Assembly (NCBI RefSeq): GCF_016836705.1
Contig: NZ_JAFCGY010000011.1
Location: forward strand, 1-64,000
DNA: 64,000 nucleotides
Direction: 5' to 3'
Source: Mesorhizobium caraganae
Lineage (GTDB): Bacteria; Pseudomonadota; Alphaproteobacteria; Rhizobiales; Rhizobiaceae
The notes beneath the pieces were generated by a model. The model saw only the letters and a program-made list of their open reading frames with translations, ran no database searches and had not been told where the DNA came from. A program made the position numbers and the translations under genes. Within the stretch, counting starts at the first letter, position 1. The number at the start of each line of letters is the position of its first letter. Positions 53,061 to 62,296 of the stretch are shown here, piece after piece.

Positions 53061-53321
53061 GGTTCTAACCTTCAGTTCTTTCTAGGCCTGCCAAACCATT
53101 TTCGCCCGCGCCGGGCGGCGCGCGGTTTTAGTCAGGCGGCCTTATGGAAAAGTTGGCGTTCCATAGTTGCATTTCGCCGAGGCGTCAAGCTCCGGCTTCC
53201 CTCGGGATGCGGCGGTCCTTTCATATAAAGGCCGAAATTCAGCCTATAAGCGGTCGCATAGGGACATGCCAGGCCGGAGTTGCCCATCTGCGGCTTGAAA
53301 ATTCAAGGAACGATCCCCGCC

Positions 53322-54122
53322 ATGCTTCGTCCGTCACATGCCGTTGTCGCCGTGCTTGCCGCTGCCTTGCCGACGTCAGCCCTCGCCGCCGCACCGGCAA
53401 CTGCCCCGCAGTCCTTCAAGGGCGAATACACGGTGTCGTTCCTCGGCCTTTCGGTGGCCAAGGCGAAATTTAACAGCCACTACGAAGGCGATAGCTATTC
53501 CATCGACGGCACCGTCTCCAGCGCCGGTATCGCCACTTTGTTCGACGATACGAGCGGCACGATCTCGTCAAAGGGCAAGATCCTGGGCAAGCAGATGCAG
53601 CCGCAGGCGTTTCGCGCCGACTACAAGTCCGGCAAGAAGGCTTCCGTGGTCGATATCCGCTTTGCCAATGGCGCGGTTACCGCCACTCAGGTCATCCCCG
53701 AACCGAAAAAGCGCAATCCCAAGACCTGGATACCGCTGGGTGGCAACGATCTGACATCGGTGCTCGACCCGATGGCCGCCACCGTCATCCATGCCGATAG
53801 TCTCGACAAGGTCTGCGGGCGCAAGGTGAAGTTCTATGATGGCGAGATGCGCGCCGACCTGACGCTGACCTATGCCTCGAAAGGCTCGATCTCGGTCAAG
53901 GGCTACAAGGGCGACACCGTGACCTGCAAGATGAGCTTCGAGCCGGTGGCGGGCTACCGAAAGGGCCGCAAGGCGCTGAATTACCTGAAGAACAAGAGCA
54001 AGATGATGGTGACGTTTGCACCGCTCGGCCAAACCGGCGTATATGCGCCGATCCACGCCACGGTCGGGACGCAGATAGGCACCTTGACCGTCAGCGCGGG
54101 GCGGTTCGAAGCAACAGAATAG
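53322..54122 (+). CDS. DUF3108 domain protein, exported
   Basis: A 266-residue protein with a signal peptide (about 1-25, ending ALAAA). The mature part fits DUF3108, a lipoprotein-localisation-like beta fold, with GEYTVSFLGLSVAKAKF at its start and repeated strands up to FAPLGQTGVYAPIHATVGTQIGTL. The function is unknown, though the fold suggests binding of a hydrophobic molecule in the periplasm. The start at 53322 has AAGGAA ten bases upstream. It is divergent from rpmB and lies 27 bp before the next transporter gene. Confidence 0.82.
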   Translation: MLRPSHAVVAVLAAALPTSALAAAPATAPQSFKGEYTVSFLGLSVAKAKFNSHYEGDSYSIDGTVSSAGIATLFDDTSGTISSKGKILGKQMQPQAFRADYKSGKKASVVDIRFANGAVTATQVIPEPKKRNPKTWIPLGGNDLTSVLDPMAATVIHADSLDKVCGRKVKFYDGEMRADLTLTYASKGSISVKGYKGDTVTCKMSFEPVAGYRKGRKALNYLKNKSKMMVTFAPLGQTGVYAPIHATVGTQIGTLTVSAGRFEATE

Positions 54123-54149
54123 GCGCCTGGCGCGCCGCCGGAGACGGGC

Positions 54150-55037
54150 ATGGGGCGCGCAACACTGATCGGTTTCTCCGCGGTTGCCATGTGGGCGCTG
54201 CTGGCGCTGCTCACCGACGCCTCGGGCGCCGTGCCGCCATTCCTTTTGTCGGCCATCACCTTCGCCATCGGCACCGCGGTCGGGCTGGTCGCGCAGCTGT
54301 TCATGCCGGCGACCGATAAAAGCCAGAAGATCCCGCGCCAGGTCTGGCTGGTCGGCATAGCCGGCCTGTTCGGCTACCACTTCTTCTATTTCACCGCGCT
54401 GCGCAACGCGCCGGCGGTGGAGGCAAGCCTGATCGCCTATCTGTGGCCGCTGCTGATCGTGCTCGGTTCAGCGCTGATGCCGGGCGAGAAGCTGGCCTGG
54501 AACCATGTCGTCGGCGCGCTGCTTGGGCTGGCCGGCACCGTCCTCATCGTCACCAAGGGCGGCGGGCTTGCCTTCGATGCGCGCTATGCCTTTGGCTACG
54601 CCATGGCCGCCGTCTGCGCGCTGCTGTGGTCGTCCTATTCGCTGCTGTCGCGGCGTTTTCCGGCGGTGCCGACGTCGATCGTCACCTGGTTCTGCGCCGC
54701 CACGGCAGCCCTTTCGCTCGTCTGCCATCTGCTGCTGGAACAGACGGTGCTGCCCGACGGTCCAGGCCAGTGGCTGGCGGTGCTCGGTCTCGGGCTGATG
54801 CCGGTGGGTGCGGCCTTCTACGCCTGGGATATCGGCGTCAAGCGCGGCAATATCCAGGTGCTGGGGGCTGCCAGCTATGCGGCGCCGCTTCTGTCGACCC
54901 TGGTGCTGATCGCGGCCGGCGTCGCCGAGCCATCGCTACGCATCCTTGCCGCCTGTGTGCTGATCACCGGCGGCGCGGCCCTGGCGGCGAAGTCGCTGTT
55001 CCTGCGCAAGCCGGCTGAGATCGGAGCCAAGGCATGA
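54150..55037 (+). CDS. EamA-type exporter (YddG-like)
   Basis: A 295-residue drug/metabolite transporter with ten predicted helices in two EamA repeats (about 1-135 and 145-285). YddG-like features include WALLALLTD near the start and AYLWPLLIVLGSALMPGEKL, so aromatic amino acid export is possible but unproven. It overlaps the start of the YhhN gene by four bases. Confidence 0.82.
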   Translation: MGRATLIGFSAVAMWALLALLTDASGAVPPFLLSAITFAIGTAVGLVAQLFMPATDKSQKIPRQVWLVGIAGLFGYHFFYFTALRNAPAVEASLIAYLWPLLIVLGSALMPGEKLAWNHVVGALLGLAGTVLIVTKGGGLAFDARYAFGYAMAAVCALLWSSYSLLSRRFPAVPTSIVTWFCAATAALSLVCHLLLEQTVLPDGPGQWLAVLGLGLMPVGAAFYAWDIGVKRGNIQVLGAASYAAPLLSTLVLIAAGVAEPSLRILAACVLITGGAALAAKSLFLRKPAEIGAKA

Positions 55038-55708
55038 CGATGCCGTTTGCCGGCGGCATCGACGCCAATGCCAATGCGACATTGATTTTTTCGCTGGTGG
55101 CTGCGGTGATCTACGCCTTCACCCTCGACATGCGGCCGACGCTGGCCCGCTCGGCGGCAAAGACGCTGGCCGTGGCCATGCTTGCGGTGCTCGCCTTCAT
55201 GCAAGGTGGTCCATTGCTGCTCATCGCGGCGCTGGCCCTCAGCTCCGTCGGCGACGCCTTCCTGTCGCGTGACGGCGAGAAGGCCTTCCTCGGCGGGCTG
55301 GCTAGCTTCCTGGCGGCGCATATCCTCTATGTGCCGCTCTTCCTGCGCAGCGGCGGCGGGCTGGATGTGCTGGGCACCGAGACATGGCGCGGCGCCATTG
55401 CACTCGCCATGGCCGCCTTCGTCGTCGTCATGCTGGCGGCACTCTGGCGCCGTGTCGGCCCCGGCCTGCGAGCGCCGATCGCCGTCTATGTCGCCGCCAT
55501 CCTGGCGATGGGCATTTCGGCGCTGACGCTCGACAATCCATGGGTCATCATCGGTGCCGTTATGTTCATGGCGTCGGACGGGCTGCTTGCCACGGAAAAA
55601 TTCCTGGTGCCGGCCATCGCGCCCAATCGCGCCGGCATCCGCTATGTCGTTTGGGTGCTCTACTATGCCGCCCAGCTGGCAATTACGCTTGGCTTTTTGC
55701 TGAGCTAG
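55034..55708 (+). CDS. YhhN family membrane protein (lysoplasmalogenase-like)
   Basis: A 224-residue membrane protein with about seven helices. The YhhN/TMEM86 hallmarks are ALALSSVGDAFLSRDGEKAFLGGLASFLAAHILYV-like segments and FMASDGLLATEKFL near 185, with acidic residues placed within helices as in the hydrolase family. Eukaryotic members hydrolyse lysoplasmalogen; the bacterial substrate is unclear. It overlaps the DMT gene start/stop by four bases, and its 3' end overlaps a convergent cupin gene by 26 bases. Confidence 0.85.
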   Translation: MTMPFAGGIDANANATLIFSLVAAVIYAFTLDMRPTLARSAAKTLAVAMLAVLAFMQGGPLLLIAALALSSVGDAFLSRDGEKAFLGGLASFLAAHILYVPLFLRSGGGLDVLGTETWRGAIALAMAAFVVVMLAALWRRVGPGLRAPIAVYVAAILAMGISALTLDNPWVIIGAVMFMASDGLLATEKFLVPAIAPNRAGIRYVVWVLYYAAQLAITLGFLLS

Positions 55709-56123
55709 GTTCCCAGCCGGGCTCGGCCATTTCGAAGGCGGCGAAGTCGAAGCCCGGCGCCACGGTGCAGCCGACCAGGGTCCATTCGCCGAGGCTGCGT
55801 GCCGATTGCCACCAGCCGGCCGGCACCACGATCTGCGGCCGCTCGCCCGCCGCAAGTTCCACGCCGAGCACCTGCTCGATCATGGCACCGCCTTCCTCGC
55901 ACATCGACAGCGCCAGCGGCGCACCGGCATGGAAATGCCAGACCTCGGCCGCGTCCTTGACCCGGTGCCAAGCCGAAATCTGGTCCTCTTCCAGGAGGAA
56001 ATAAATCGCCGTCGAATGGCCGCGCGCGCCGCCGGCGCCGTCGCGAAAGGTCTCGGCATACCAGCCGCCTTCCGGATGCGCCTTGAGGCCAAGCGTGGCG
56101 ATGATTTCAGCGGCGCTGGTCAT
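55683..56123 (-). CDS. Cupin-fold protein, DUF985 family
   Basis: A 146-residue single-domain cupin. The DUF985 signature is HPEGGWYAETFRD near the start, then STAIYFLLEEDQISAWHRVKDAAEVWHFHAGAPL, where His residues could hold a metal, and VVPAGWWQSARSLGEWTLVGCTVAPGFDF. The function is unknown. The ATG at 56123 has GGGAG five bases upstream; an extension to 56195 would overlap gloB. It lies 25 bp after gloB on the same strand. Confidence 0.88.
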   Translation of the reverse strand: MTSAAEIIATLGLKAHPEGGWYAETFRDGAGGARGHSTAIYFLLEEDQISAWHRVKDAAEVWHFHAGAPLALSMCEEGGAMIEQVLGVELAAGERPQIVVPAGWWQSARSLGEWTLVGCTVAPGFDFAAFEMAEPGWEPSSAKSQA

Positions 56124-56148
56124 GGCTGCTCCCGGAATGTCACGATGG

Positions 56149-56916
56149 TCAGAAATTGTCCTTACGCTTGCGAATCTCGGCAAACACGTCGGCATCGCTG
56201 GCCTTTTCCATGCCGAGATGCTTGCGGATCGCCGGGTCGTGCCAGCGCAGGAACGGATTGGTCGACAATTCCTCGCCGATCGTCGTCGGCAGCGTCGCCT
56301 TGTTGTCGGCGCGCAGCGTCTCGATCTTGGCGGCGCGCTCCTTCAGCGCCGAATTGGTCGGGTCGACAGTCAGCGCGAAGCGGGCATTGGAAAGCGTATA
56401 TTCATGGCCGCAATAGATGACCGTGTCGGCCGGCAGTGCGGCGAGCTTCTTCAGCGATTCATACATCACCGGCGGCTTGCATTCGAACAGCCGGCCGCAG
56501 CCGAGCGCGAACAGCGTGTCGGCGGTGAACGCCACTTTCGAGGCCGGCAGGTAATAGGAGACGTGGCCCGCCGTGTGGCCGGGCGTGGCGATGACATCGA
56601 TCCGCTCACCGCCGAGATGGACGACCGAGCCTTGGCCGACGGTCTCGTCGATGCCGGGGATCTTTTCCTTTTCCGCCTCCGGTCCGACGATGCGCAGCTT
56701 GAAGCGCTCCTTCAGCGCCAGATTGGCCTCGACATGGTCGACATGGTGGTGGGTGGTCAGGATCAGCGTCGGCTTCCAGCCGGTACGCTCGATCGCGGCC
56801 AGGATCGGCGCTTCTTCGGGCGCGTCGATGATGGCGGTCTCGCCGCTCTTGGGGTCATGCACCAGCACGCCGAAATTGTCGCTGCGGCACATGAACTGTT
56901 CGATTTCGACCGGCAT
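56149..56916 (-). CDS. gloB: Hydroxyacylglutathione hydrolase (glyoxalase II)
   Basis: A 255-residue metallo-beta-lactamase-fold enzyme. The binuclear metal site motif THHHVDH lies at 55-61, with GHTAGHVSYY near 111 and FTADTLFALGCGRLFE near 130, and the substrate-binding C-terminal domain after YCGHEYTLSNARFAL. It completes methylglyoxal detoxification by hydrolysing S-lactoylglutathione. The ATG at 56916 is chosen over one six bases upstream because GGAG then lies eight bases away and family length fits. A methyltransferase gene is divergent. Confidence 0.95.
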   Translation of the reverse strand: MPVEIEQFMCRSDNFGVLVHDPKSGETAIIDAPEEAPILAAIERTGWKPTLILTTHHHVDHVEANLALKERFKLRIVGPEAEKEKIPGIDETVGQGSVVHLGGERIDVIATPGHTAGHVSYYLPASKVAFTADTLFALGCGRLFECKPPVMYESLKKLAALPADTVIYCGHEYTLSNARFALTVDPTNSALKERAAKIETLRADNKATLPTTIGEELSTNPFLRWHDPAIRKHLGMEKASDADVFAEIRKRKDNF

Positions 56917-57025
56917 TTTCATCTCTCCATCTGTCGCCGCAGACATAGGGCGCTTGCCCGCCGATGTCATCCGGAACTTGGCACCTTTGTTGAACTTCAG
57001 CGACATCGCAGCTACCGTCCCGCGC

Positions 57026-57808
57026 ATGCATTCCGATATCGTCGACCTTCGTTCCTTCTATTCGACCACGCTCGGCCGCCTGGCCGAACGCTCGATCACC
57101 ATGGCGCTGTCCTCGATATGGGCTGCCGTGCCCAATGAGCGGCTGGTCGGGCTCGGCTATACCTTGCCGTGGCTGGAGCGGTTCGGCACCGATGCCGAGC
57201 GGGTCTTTGCCTTCATGCCGGCCACCCAAGGTGCGGTGGTCTGGCCGGCGAGCGGGCCGACGTCGACGGCGCTGGTCTTCGACGAGGAACTGCCGCTGGT
57301 CGATTCCTGCATCGACCGCATGCTGCTGGTGCATTCGCTGGAGCATGTCGAAAACCCGCGCGAGACGCTGAACGAGATCTGGCGGGTGTTGTCGCCGGCG
57401 GGGCGTGTCGTCATCGTCGTGCCCAACCGGCGCGGCGTCTGGGCCCGGTTCGAGCACACGCCGTTCGGCAATGGCCGGCCGTTCTCGCGCGGCCAGCTCA
57501 CCGAATTGCTGCGCGAGGCGAACTTCACGCCGGCTTCCTGGTCCGACGCGCTGTTTTTCCCGCCATCGCCGCGGCGCTTCATGATGCGGTTCCACAATGT
57601 GCTGGAGCGCGCCGGCAGGCGGTTCTGGCCGATCTTTTCCGGCGTCATCGTGGTCGAGGCGCAAAAGCGGCTCTATCAGGGTGTGCCGGTGGCGCAGCGC
57701 GCCTCGCGCCGCGTCTTCGTGCCGGTGCTGTCGCCGCACGGCGCGACAAGGCTTGGCCGCCGGGCCGATGGGGTGACATCGACCAAGGGTCAGGTGACAC
57801 CTTCGTGA
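57026..57808 (+). CDS. SAM-dependent methyltransferase, Methyltransf_11 type
   Basis: A 260-residue protein with a weak SAM motif and a clear later part: LVHSLEHVENPRETLNEIWRVLSPAGRVVIVVPNRRG. The first glycine motif is replaced by LVGLGYTLPWLERFG, so cofactor binding may be altered. It is transcribed divergently from gloB across 109 bp, a frequent arrangement in Rhizobiales. The start at 57026 is at the beginning of the family sequence (DIVDLRSFYSTTLGRLAER). Substrate unknown. Confidence 0.85.
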   Translation: MHSDIVDLRSFYSTTLGRLAERSITMALSSIWAAVPNERLVGLGYTLPWLERFGTDAERVFAFMPATQGAVVWPASGPTSTALVFDEELPLVDSCIDRMLLVHSLEHVENPRETLNEIWRVLSPAGRVVIVVPNRRGVWARFEHTPFGNGRPFSRGQLTELLREANFTPASWSDALFFPPSPRRFMMRFHNVLERAGRRFWPIFSGVIVVEAQKRLYQGVPVAQRASRRVFVPVLSPHGATRLGRRADGVTSTKGQVTPS

Positions 57809-57946
57809 TCATGATGAAAACTGGTGTTGCGTGGGATTTTCCCACCTATCTGTCGCAGATGCATTCGCAGCCCGTTTGAGCGGCGGATGCCTTCAAGTCG
57901 CTCCATCCGGTTTCAGCACCGCTGTTGAACGTAAGGACCCCAGGCC

Positions 57947-59770
57947 ATGGCTGATCAACCGGACACCAACGCCACAGTTCAGCCGGTGACCGTCGAAGCC
58001 AGCAGCCTGCGCGACCAGGTGACGACGATCAAACGGGCGCTGGTAGGCTCGCCGGTGCGCAAATGGCTGGTGTGGACGTCGGTCGGCATCATGGCCGTCA
58101 TCGTCGCGACGTCGATCGGCCAGGTTCTGCTCAACCGCTGGAACCAGCCCTTCTACGATGCGCTGGCGCGTCGTGACATGGCGGCCTTCCTGCATCAGCT
58201 CATGATCTTTGCAATGATCGCCGGCACGCTGCTGATGCTCAACATCGCTCAGACCTGGCTCAACCAGATGATCCGGCTGAAGCTGCGCGAGGCGCTGACG
58301 CTCGACCTGATCGACCAGTGGATGCGGCCGGCGCGGGCCTTCCGGCTGGCCAATGCCGGCGCCATCGGCGTCAATCCCGACCAGCGCATGCAGCAGGATG
58401 CCGCGCATCTGTCCGATCTGACGACGGACCTCGGCGTCGGCCTGCTGCAATCCTTCATCTTGCTGGTGTCTTTCGTGGGCGTGCTGTGGCAGCTATCGTC
58501 GGGCTTCGTCTTCCACTTCAATAACTGGTCACTGGCGATACCGGGCTACATGGTCTGGGCAGCGTTCCTCTATGCTGGCATCGCTTCCTGGCTGAGCTGG
58601 CTGGTCGGGCGGCCGCTGATCCGCCTCAACAGTGATCGCTACACGCGTGAAGCCGAGCTGCGCTCCTCGATGGTGCGGGTCAACGAAAATGTCGATGCCA
58701 TTGCGCTTTACCACGGTGAGGCCGACGCCAAACGACGGCTCGAAATCGACCTCGGTACTGTGCTGGGCGCCATGCGGCGCATCTACACCGCGCAGATCAA
58801 CCTGTCCTGGGTGACCGACACCTATGGCTGGATCACCGTCGTGGCGCCTATCCTGGTGGCGTCGCCGGTCTATTTCTCGGGCGATATCAGCTTTGGCGGG
58901 TTGATGATGGCGGTTGGCGCCTTCAACCAGGTGCATTCGTCGCTGCGCTGGTTCATCAACAACATCGGCGGCATCGCCGACTGGCGCGCGACGCTGATGC
59001 GCGTTGCCGACTTCCGCATCGCGCTCGATGAAACCGATGTGCTGCACGACAAGGAAAAGCGCATCGAATTCGGCGACAACGCCAATGGCAGCCTGACGTT
59101 CGAAAAGCTCCAGGTGGCCTCGCCCGAGGGCTGCACCAAGCTTGCCGACAGCCACGTCGAAATCCATCCCGGCGAGCGCGTCATGATCACCGGCGAGCCC
59201 GGCGCCGGCAAGACGCTGTTCTTCCGCGCCATTGCCGGCCTGTGGCCATGGGGCAGGGGGCGGATCGGCCTACCGGCTGGAGAAACCCTCATCTTCGTGC
59301 CGCGTGTCCCATATTTGCCGGCCGGCACGTTGCGAGAGGTGCTCAATCATGCGAACGGGCATGCGCCCGCTAACGATGCCGACATTTCGGCCGTGCTGGC
59401 CGAGGTTGGTCTTGAACGGCTGTCATCGTCGCTCGACCGCGTGGGGCGCTGGGACCATGAGTTGGCCGATGACGAACAGCGCCTACTGGGCGTGGCCAGG
59501 CTCGCGTTGCGGCAGCCGAAATGGGTGATCATCGACGAAGCGATGGATGCGTTTGACGGACCCTCGCTGAGGCGAGTGCTGGCGATGTTGGAAAAGCATC
59601 TGAAGGGAGCCGCGATCATCAATATCGGGCGCGGCCAGCACAACACTCAGTTCTTTCCGCGCGGCCTGACGATCGTGAAGGATTCCGGTGCGCCGGCGCT
59701 GAAGCCCGCTTGCGTCAGGGCCGGCGCCATCGACCCGCCGCCGAGAGGGGCTCGCCCGCGAAAGGAGTAG
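57947..59770 (+). CDS. ABC transporter, fused membrane and ATPase domains (SbmA/BacA-YddA-like)
   Basis: A 607-residue half-transporter. The membrane domain (about 35-350, ABC_membrane_2/SbmA-BacA type) includes LLNRWNQPFYDALARRDMAAF, a hallmark of BacA, SbmA and YddA. The ATPase part has Walker A GEPGAGKT near 415 and Walker B WVIIDEAMDAFD near 525. The signature motif is degenerate, LADDEQR in place of LSGGEQ. Relatives import peptides; a rhizobial homologue, BclA, protects bacteroids from plant NCR peptides. Whether this copy does so is unknown. It is followed by a composite repeat. Confidence 0.87.
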   Translation: MADQPDTNATVQPVTVEASSLRDQVTTIKRALVGSPVRKWLVWTSVGIMAVIVATSIGQVLLNRWNQPFYDALARRDMAAFLHQLMIFAMIAGTLLMLNIAQTWLNQMIRLKLREALTLDLIDQWMRPARAFRLANAGAIGVNPDQRMQQDAAHLSDLTTDLGVGLLQSFILLVSFVGVLWQLSSGFVFHFNNWSLAIPGYMVWAAFLYAGIASWLSWLVGRPLIRLNSDRYTREAELRSSMVRVNENVDAIALYHGEADAKRRLEIDLGTVLGAMRRIYTAQINLSWVTDTYGWITVVAPILVASPVYFSGDISFGGLMMAVGAFNQVHSSLRWFINNIGGIADWRATLMRVADFRIALDETDVLHDKEKRIEFGDNANGSLTFEKLQVASPEGCTKLADSHVEIHPGERVMITGEPGAGKTLFFRAIAGLWPWGRGRIGLPAGETLIFVPRVPYLPAGTLREVLNHANGHAPANDADISAVLAEVGLERLSSSLDRVGRWDHELADDEQRLLGVARLALRQPKWVIIDEAMDAFDGPSLRRVLAMLEKHLKGAAIINIGRGQHNTQFFPRGLTIVKDSGAPALKPACVRAGAIDPPPRGARPRKE

Positions 59771-59873
59771 CCTAAAGCTCGTCGCCTTTGAACGGATTCA
59801 CGCGACGCGCTTTAGGTCTTTGTTTCATGCATGTCGTTCTCTCAAAACCGGGGCCACTTTTGAGCGACATGCA
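59771..59873. repeat. Composite palindromic intergenic repeat (copy 3, two hairpins)
   Basis: The first hairpin has 15-base arms (59771-59785 and 59802-59816) with one mismatch. The linker TCTTTGTT follows. The second has outer arms TGCATGTCG (59828-59836) and CGACATGCA (59865-59873) and inner arms CTCAAAA (59841-59847) and TTTTGAG (59858-59864). It matches the layout and linker at 2341-2428 and begins right at the ABC transporter stop, so it may also terminate that transcript. Confidence 0.8.
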
Positions 59874-59936
59874 TTAGGCTTTATTTCGCCGCGATCGCGG
59901 CGAAGATTCGCGGATCGAAACATCCGTGGTGCGGCC

Positions 59937-60737
59937 ATGCTCGATGCGCTCAGCCTGCTTGCCTGCCTTGCCTGCACTCCGGTCACGCCCGTGGCTGCCC
60001 CGGCCAATGCCGTTGCCGTCGATGTTGAGCTGGTGCTGGCCGTCGATATCTCGCAGTCGATGGACGAGAGGGAGTTCGCGCTGCAGCGTGCCGGCTATGT
60101 CGAGGCGCTCAGGCATCCCGACTTCATCAAGGCTGTGCGCTCGGGCACAACCGGCCGCATCGCGCTTGCCTATTTCGAATGGGCAGGCGTCGTGCGCGAG
60201 GATGGCGTCATCGCCTGGCAGGTCATCGACAGCGCAGAAAGCGCCGACGCCTTCGCCGACAAAATAGCCGCGCGGCCGTTCCGCAGCTTTCGCGGCACCT
60301 CGATTTCCGGCGCGCTTGCCTTCGGCGCCGGGTTTTTCGACGGCACCGGCTTCGACGCACCACGCAGCGTGATCGACATTTCCGGCGACGGTCCCAACAA
60401 CACCGGGCTGCCGGTCGCCACCACACGCGACGCCGCGGTGGCCAAGGGCATCGTCATCAACGGCCTGCCGATCCTGATCAGCCCGTCACCGACCTTCAGC
60501 CATCTCGACCAGTATTATGACGATTGCGTCACCGGTGGGCCCGGCTCCTTCGTGCTGCCGATCTACGCGGCCTCCGAATTCGCCACCGCCATACGCCGCA
60601 AGCTTATCCTGGAGGTGAGCGGCATTGCCGATGCGACCGTGGTCACGATCGACGCGGAAGCGCCCATGGACTGCCTGCAGGGTGAACGCGACCGGCGGCT
60701 TTATTCCGACCCTTATTTCCCGGAACTCGACAAATGA
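59937..60737 (+). CDS. DUF1194 protein with a VWA-like domain, exported
   Basis: A 266-residue protein with a hydrophobic N-terminus (about 1-24) that looks like a signal peptide or lipoprotein signal. The rest is a VWA-type domain with the metal-binding site VDISQSMDEREF near 37-42, and FRGTSISGALAFGAGFF supplying the later Thr. DUF1194 proteins are common in alphaproteobacteria; function unknown. The ATG at 59937 is used because a longer frame would run through the palindromic repeat. Confidence 0.82.
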   Translation: MLDALSLLACLACTPVTPVAAPANAVAVDVELVLAVDISQSMDEREFALQRAGYVEALRHPDFIKAVRSGTTGRIALAYFEWAGVVREDGVIAWQVIDSAESADAFADKIAARPFRSFRGTSISGALAFGAGFFDGTGFDAPRSVIDISGDGPNNTGLPVATTRDAAVAKGIVINGLPILISPSPTFSHLDQYYDDCVTGGPGSFVLPIYAASEFATAIRRKLILEVSGIADATVVTIDAEAPMDCLQGERDRRLYSDPYFPELDK

Positions 60738-60765
60738 GGCCTAGAGACAGTTCCCGAGGGAAGCT

Positions 60766-61701
60766 CTAGGCGGGCCGCGCACCGTATTTGTCGCGAAATT
60801 CGGCGTAGAGATCGCGGCGCCAGCGCCGGCCGCCGACATAGCCGCGAAACAGTTGCGGCAGCGAATAGCCGAGCGCCTTGGATGACCGGTTGGCCAGATA
60901 GCCGGAGAACGCCTGCGAAACCCTGCCTTTGAGCGCATCGGCGATGAGCTGCCGGGCGATCATGTAGGGCGGAATGTGGGGGTAGCGGTCGGCGATATAG
61001 GGGTGCTTGTCGATCAAACTGGCATAGGCTTCGACATAGCCATCGCGCTGTCCGGAGATGGAATTCTCCGAATTGTATTTTTTCCAGTCGATCACTTCGG
61101 ACAATTGCGCGCCGCTGCGCCGGGCAAAGCGCAGCAACAATTCGCGATCCTGCATGCGCGTGACGTCGCTGTCGTAACCGCCGATGGCCAGCAGTGACTC
61201 GCGCCGGGCGGTGATTGCCGACCCGGCAATGAAGATGGTCTGCGCGACAAGGGCCCGTTCCAGCGAGTCGCGGCTCAGCAGAGCCTCGCGGTTGACGCAA
61301 TTGGTACGGCGATTGCCCTTCAGCGACACGAAGGAACTGATCAGCACTTCGAGCGAGGGATTGTTGTCGAACTGCTCCAGCGTCCGCACCAGCCGATCCG
61401 GCAAATAGACGTCGTCGGAATCGAGGAATGTGACCACCGGCGCCCGCGCCCGCTCGATGCCGGCATTGCGGGCGGCATTGGCGCCACGCCATTTCGAGCC
61501 GACATAGATCAGCCGTGGATCGCGGATTTCGGCGAGTGCCGCGGCCGTGCCGTCGGTCGAGCCGTCATCGACGACGATGTGCTCGAACCGGGCGAAATTC
61601 TGCGCCAGCACGCTCTCGACGGCGCGCACCACCTTGCTGCGGCGATTGTGCGTCGGCGTGATCACCGAGATCAGCGGAGCGAGGTCGGTTGTCTTGGACA
61701 T
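60766..61701 (-). CDS. Family-2 glycosyltransferase
   Basis: A 311-residue GT-A glycosyltransferase. It starts ISVITPTHNRRSKVVRAVESV, with VVDDGSTDGT near 40 and the metal-binding FLDSDDVYLPDRL near 90. GGYDSDVTRMQDRELLLRFA near 175 is the acceptor-side ED-like motif. No membrane helix is evident, so it would act at the inner face of the membrane on surface polysaccharide or lipid precursors. The donor sugar is unknown. The start at 61701 puts the GT-A fold near the N-terminus. Confidence 0.87.
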   Translation of the reverse strand: MSKTTDLAPLISVITPTHNRRSKVVRAVESVLAQNFARFEHIVVDDGSTDGTAAALAEIRDPRLIYVGSKWRGANAARNAGIERARAPVVTFLDSDDVYLPDRLVRTLEQFDNNPSLEVLISSFVSLKGNRRTNCVNREALLSRDSLERALVAQTIFIAGSAITARRESLLAIGGYDSDVTRMQDRELLLRFARRSGAQLSEVIDWKKYNSENSISGQRDGYVEAYASLIDKHPYIADRYPHIPPYMIARQLIADALKGRVSQAFSGYLANRSSKALGYSLPQLFRGYVGGRRWRRDLYAEFRDKYGARPA

Positions 61702-61951
61702 GTTGCTTCGATTATGCCCCGAAATCCCTGAAGGCCGGATGCTTTGATGGGTCGCCGTCCAAACCTTACCTCGGGATGGCATTCGATTCGACGCTACAAA
61801 AAACCAGCGGCAATGTCATCACAAACTGTTGAGCCAGGATGCCCGTAAGCCGGCCGATTACCCCTGACGTAATCGACCGATGGCCGTCATTTCTGCAGAT
61901 TTGGGTCAACGGAGCCGGTTGTTGTGCTTCGATCGAACAGGCAGTTCAGCC

Positions 61952-62272
61952 ATGACCGCCTACGCCGTCGCCCTTATGCGCCAAGTCACAATGGGCCCGC
62001 AGATTGTCGAGTATCTGCAGAGGATCGACGCCACGCTGGAGCCGTTCGGCGGGCGCTTTCTTGTCCATGGCGGCGACCTGGACGTGATCGAGAACGAATG
62101 GCCAGGGCATCTGATCGTTATCGAGTTTCCGGACAGGGAGAACGCGCGCGGCTGGTACAATTCATCAGCCTATCGGGAGATTCTGGCCTTGCGCACCGAC
62201 AACTCCCACGCCGACGTGGTGCTAGCCGAGGGTGTTCGGCATCCACACAAGGCCATCGACGTACTTGGATAG
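61952..62272 (+). CDS. DUF1330 domain protein
   Basis: A 106-residue protein of the dimeric alpha/beta-barrel DUF1330 family: YAVALMRQVTMGPQIVEYLQ, GGRFLVHGGDLDVIE and WPGHLIVIEFPDRENARGWYNSSAYREI fit the fold. The function is unknown. An in-frame ATG 72 bases upstream is possible, but the family sequence begins at MTAYAVALM. It lies between two glycosyltransferase genes on the other strand and is not in operon with them. Confidence 0.85.
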   Translation: MTAYAVALMRQVTMGPQIVEYLQRIDATLEPFGGRFLVHGGDLDVIENEWPGHLIVIEFPDRENARGWYNSSAYREILALRTDNSHADVVLAEGVRHPHKAIDVLG

Positions 62273-62296
62273 GGATGACGGCGTTATTCTCGGTGC

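Noticed and set aside
57812..57880. A 22-codon frame before the ABC transporter gene
   Set aside because: Too short, no ribosome binding site, and nothing in its sequence suggests a peptide function.
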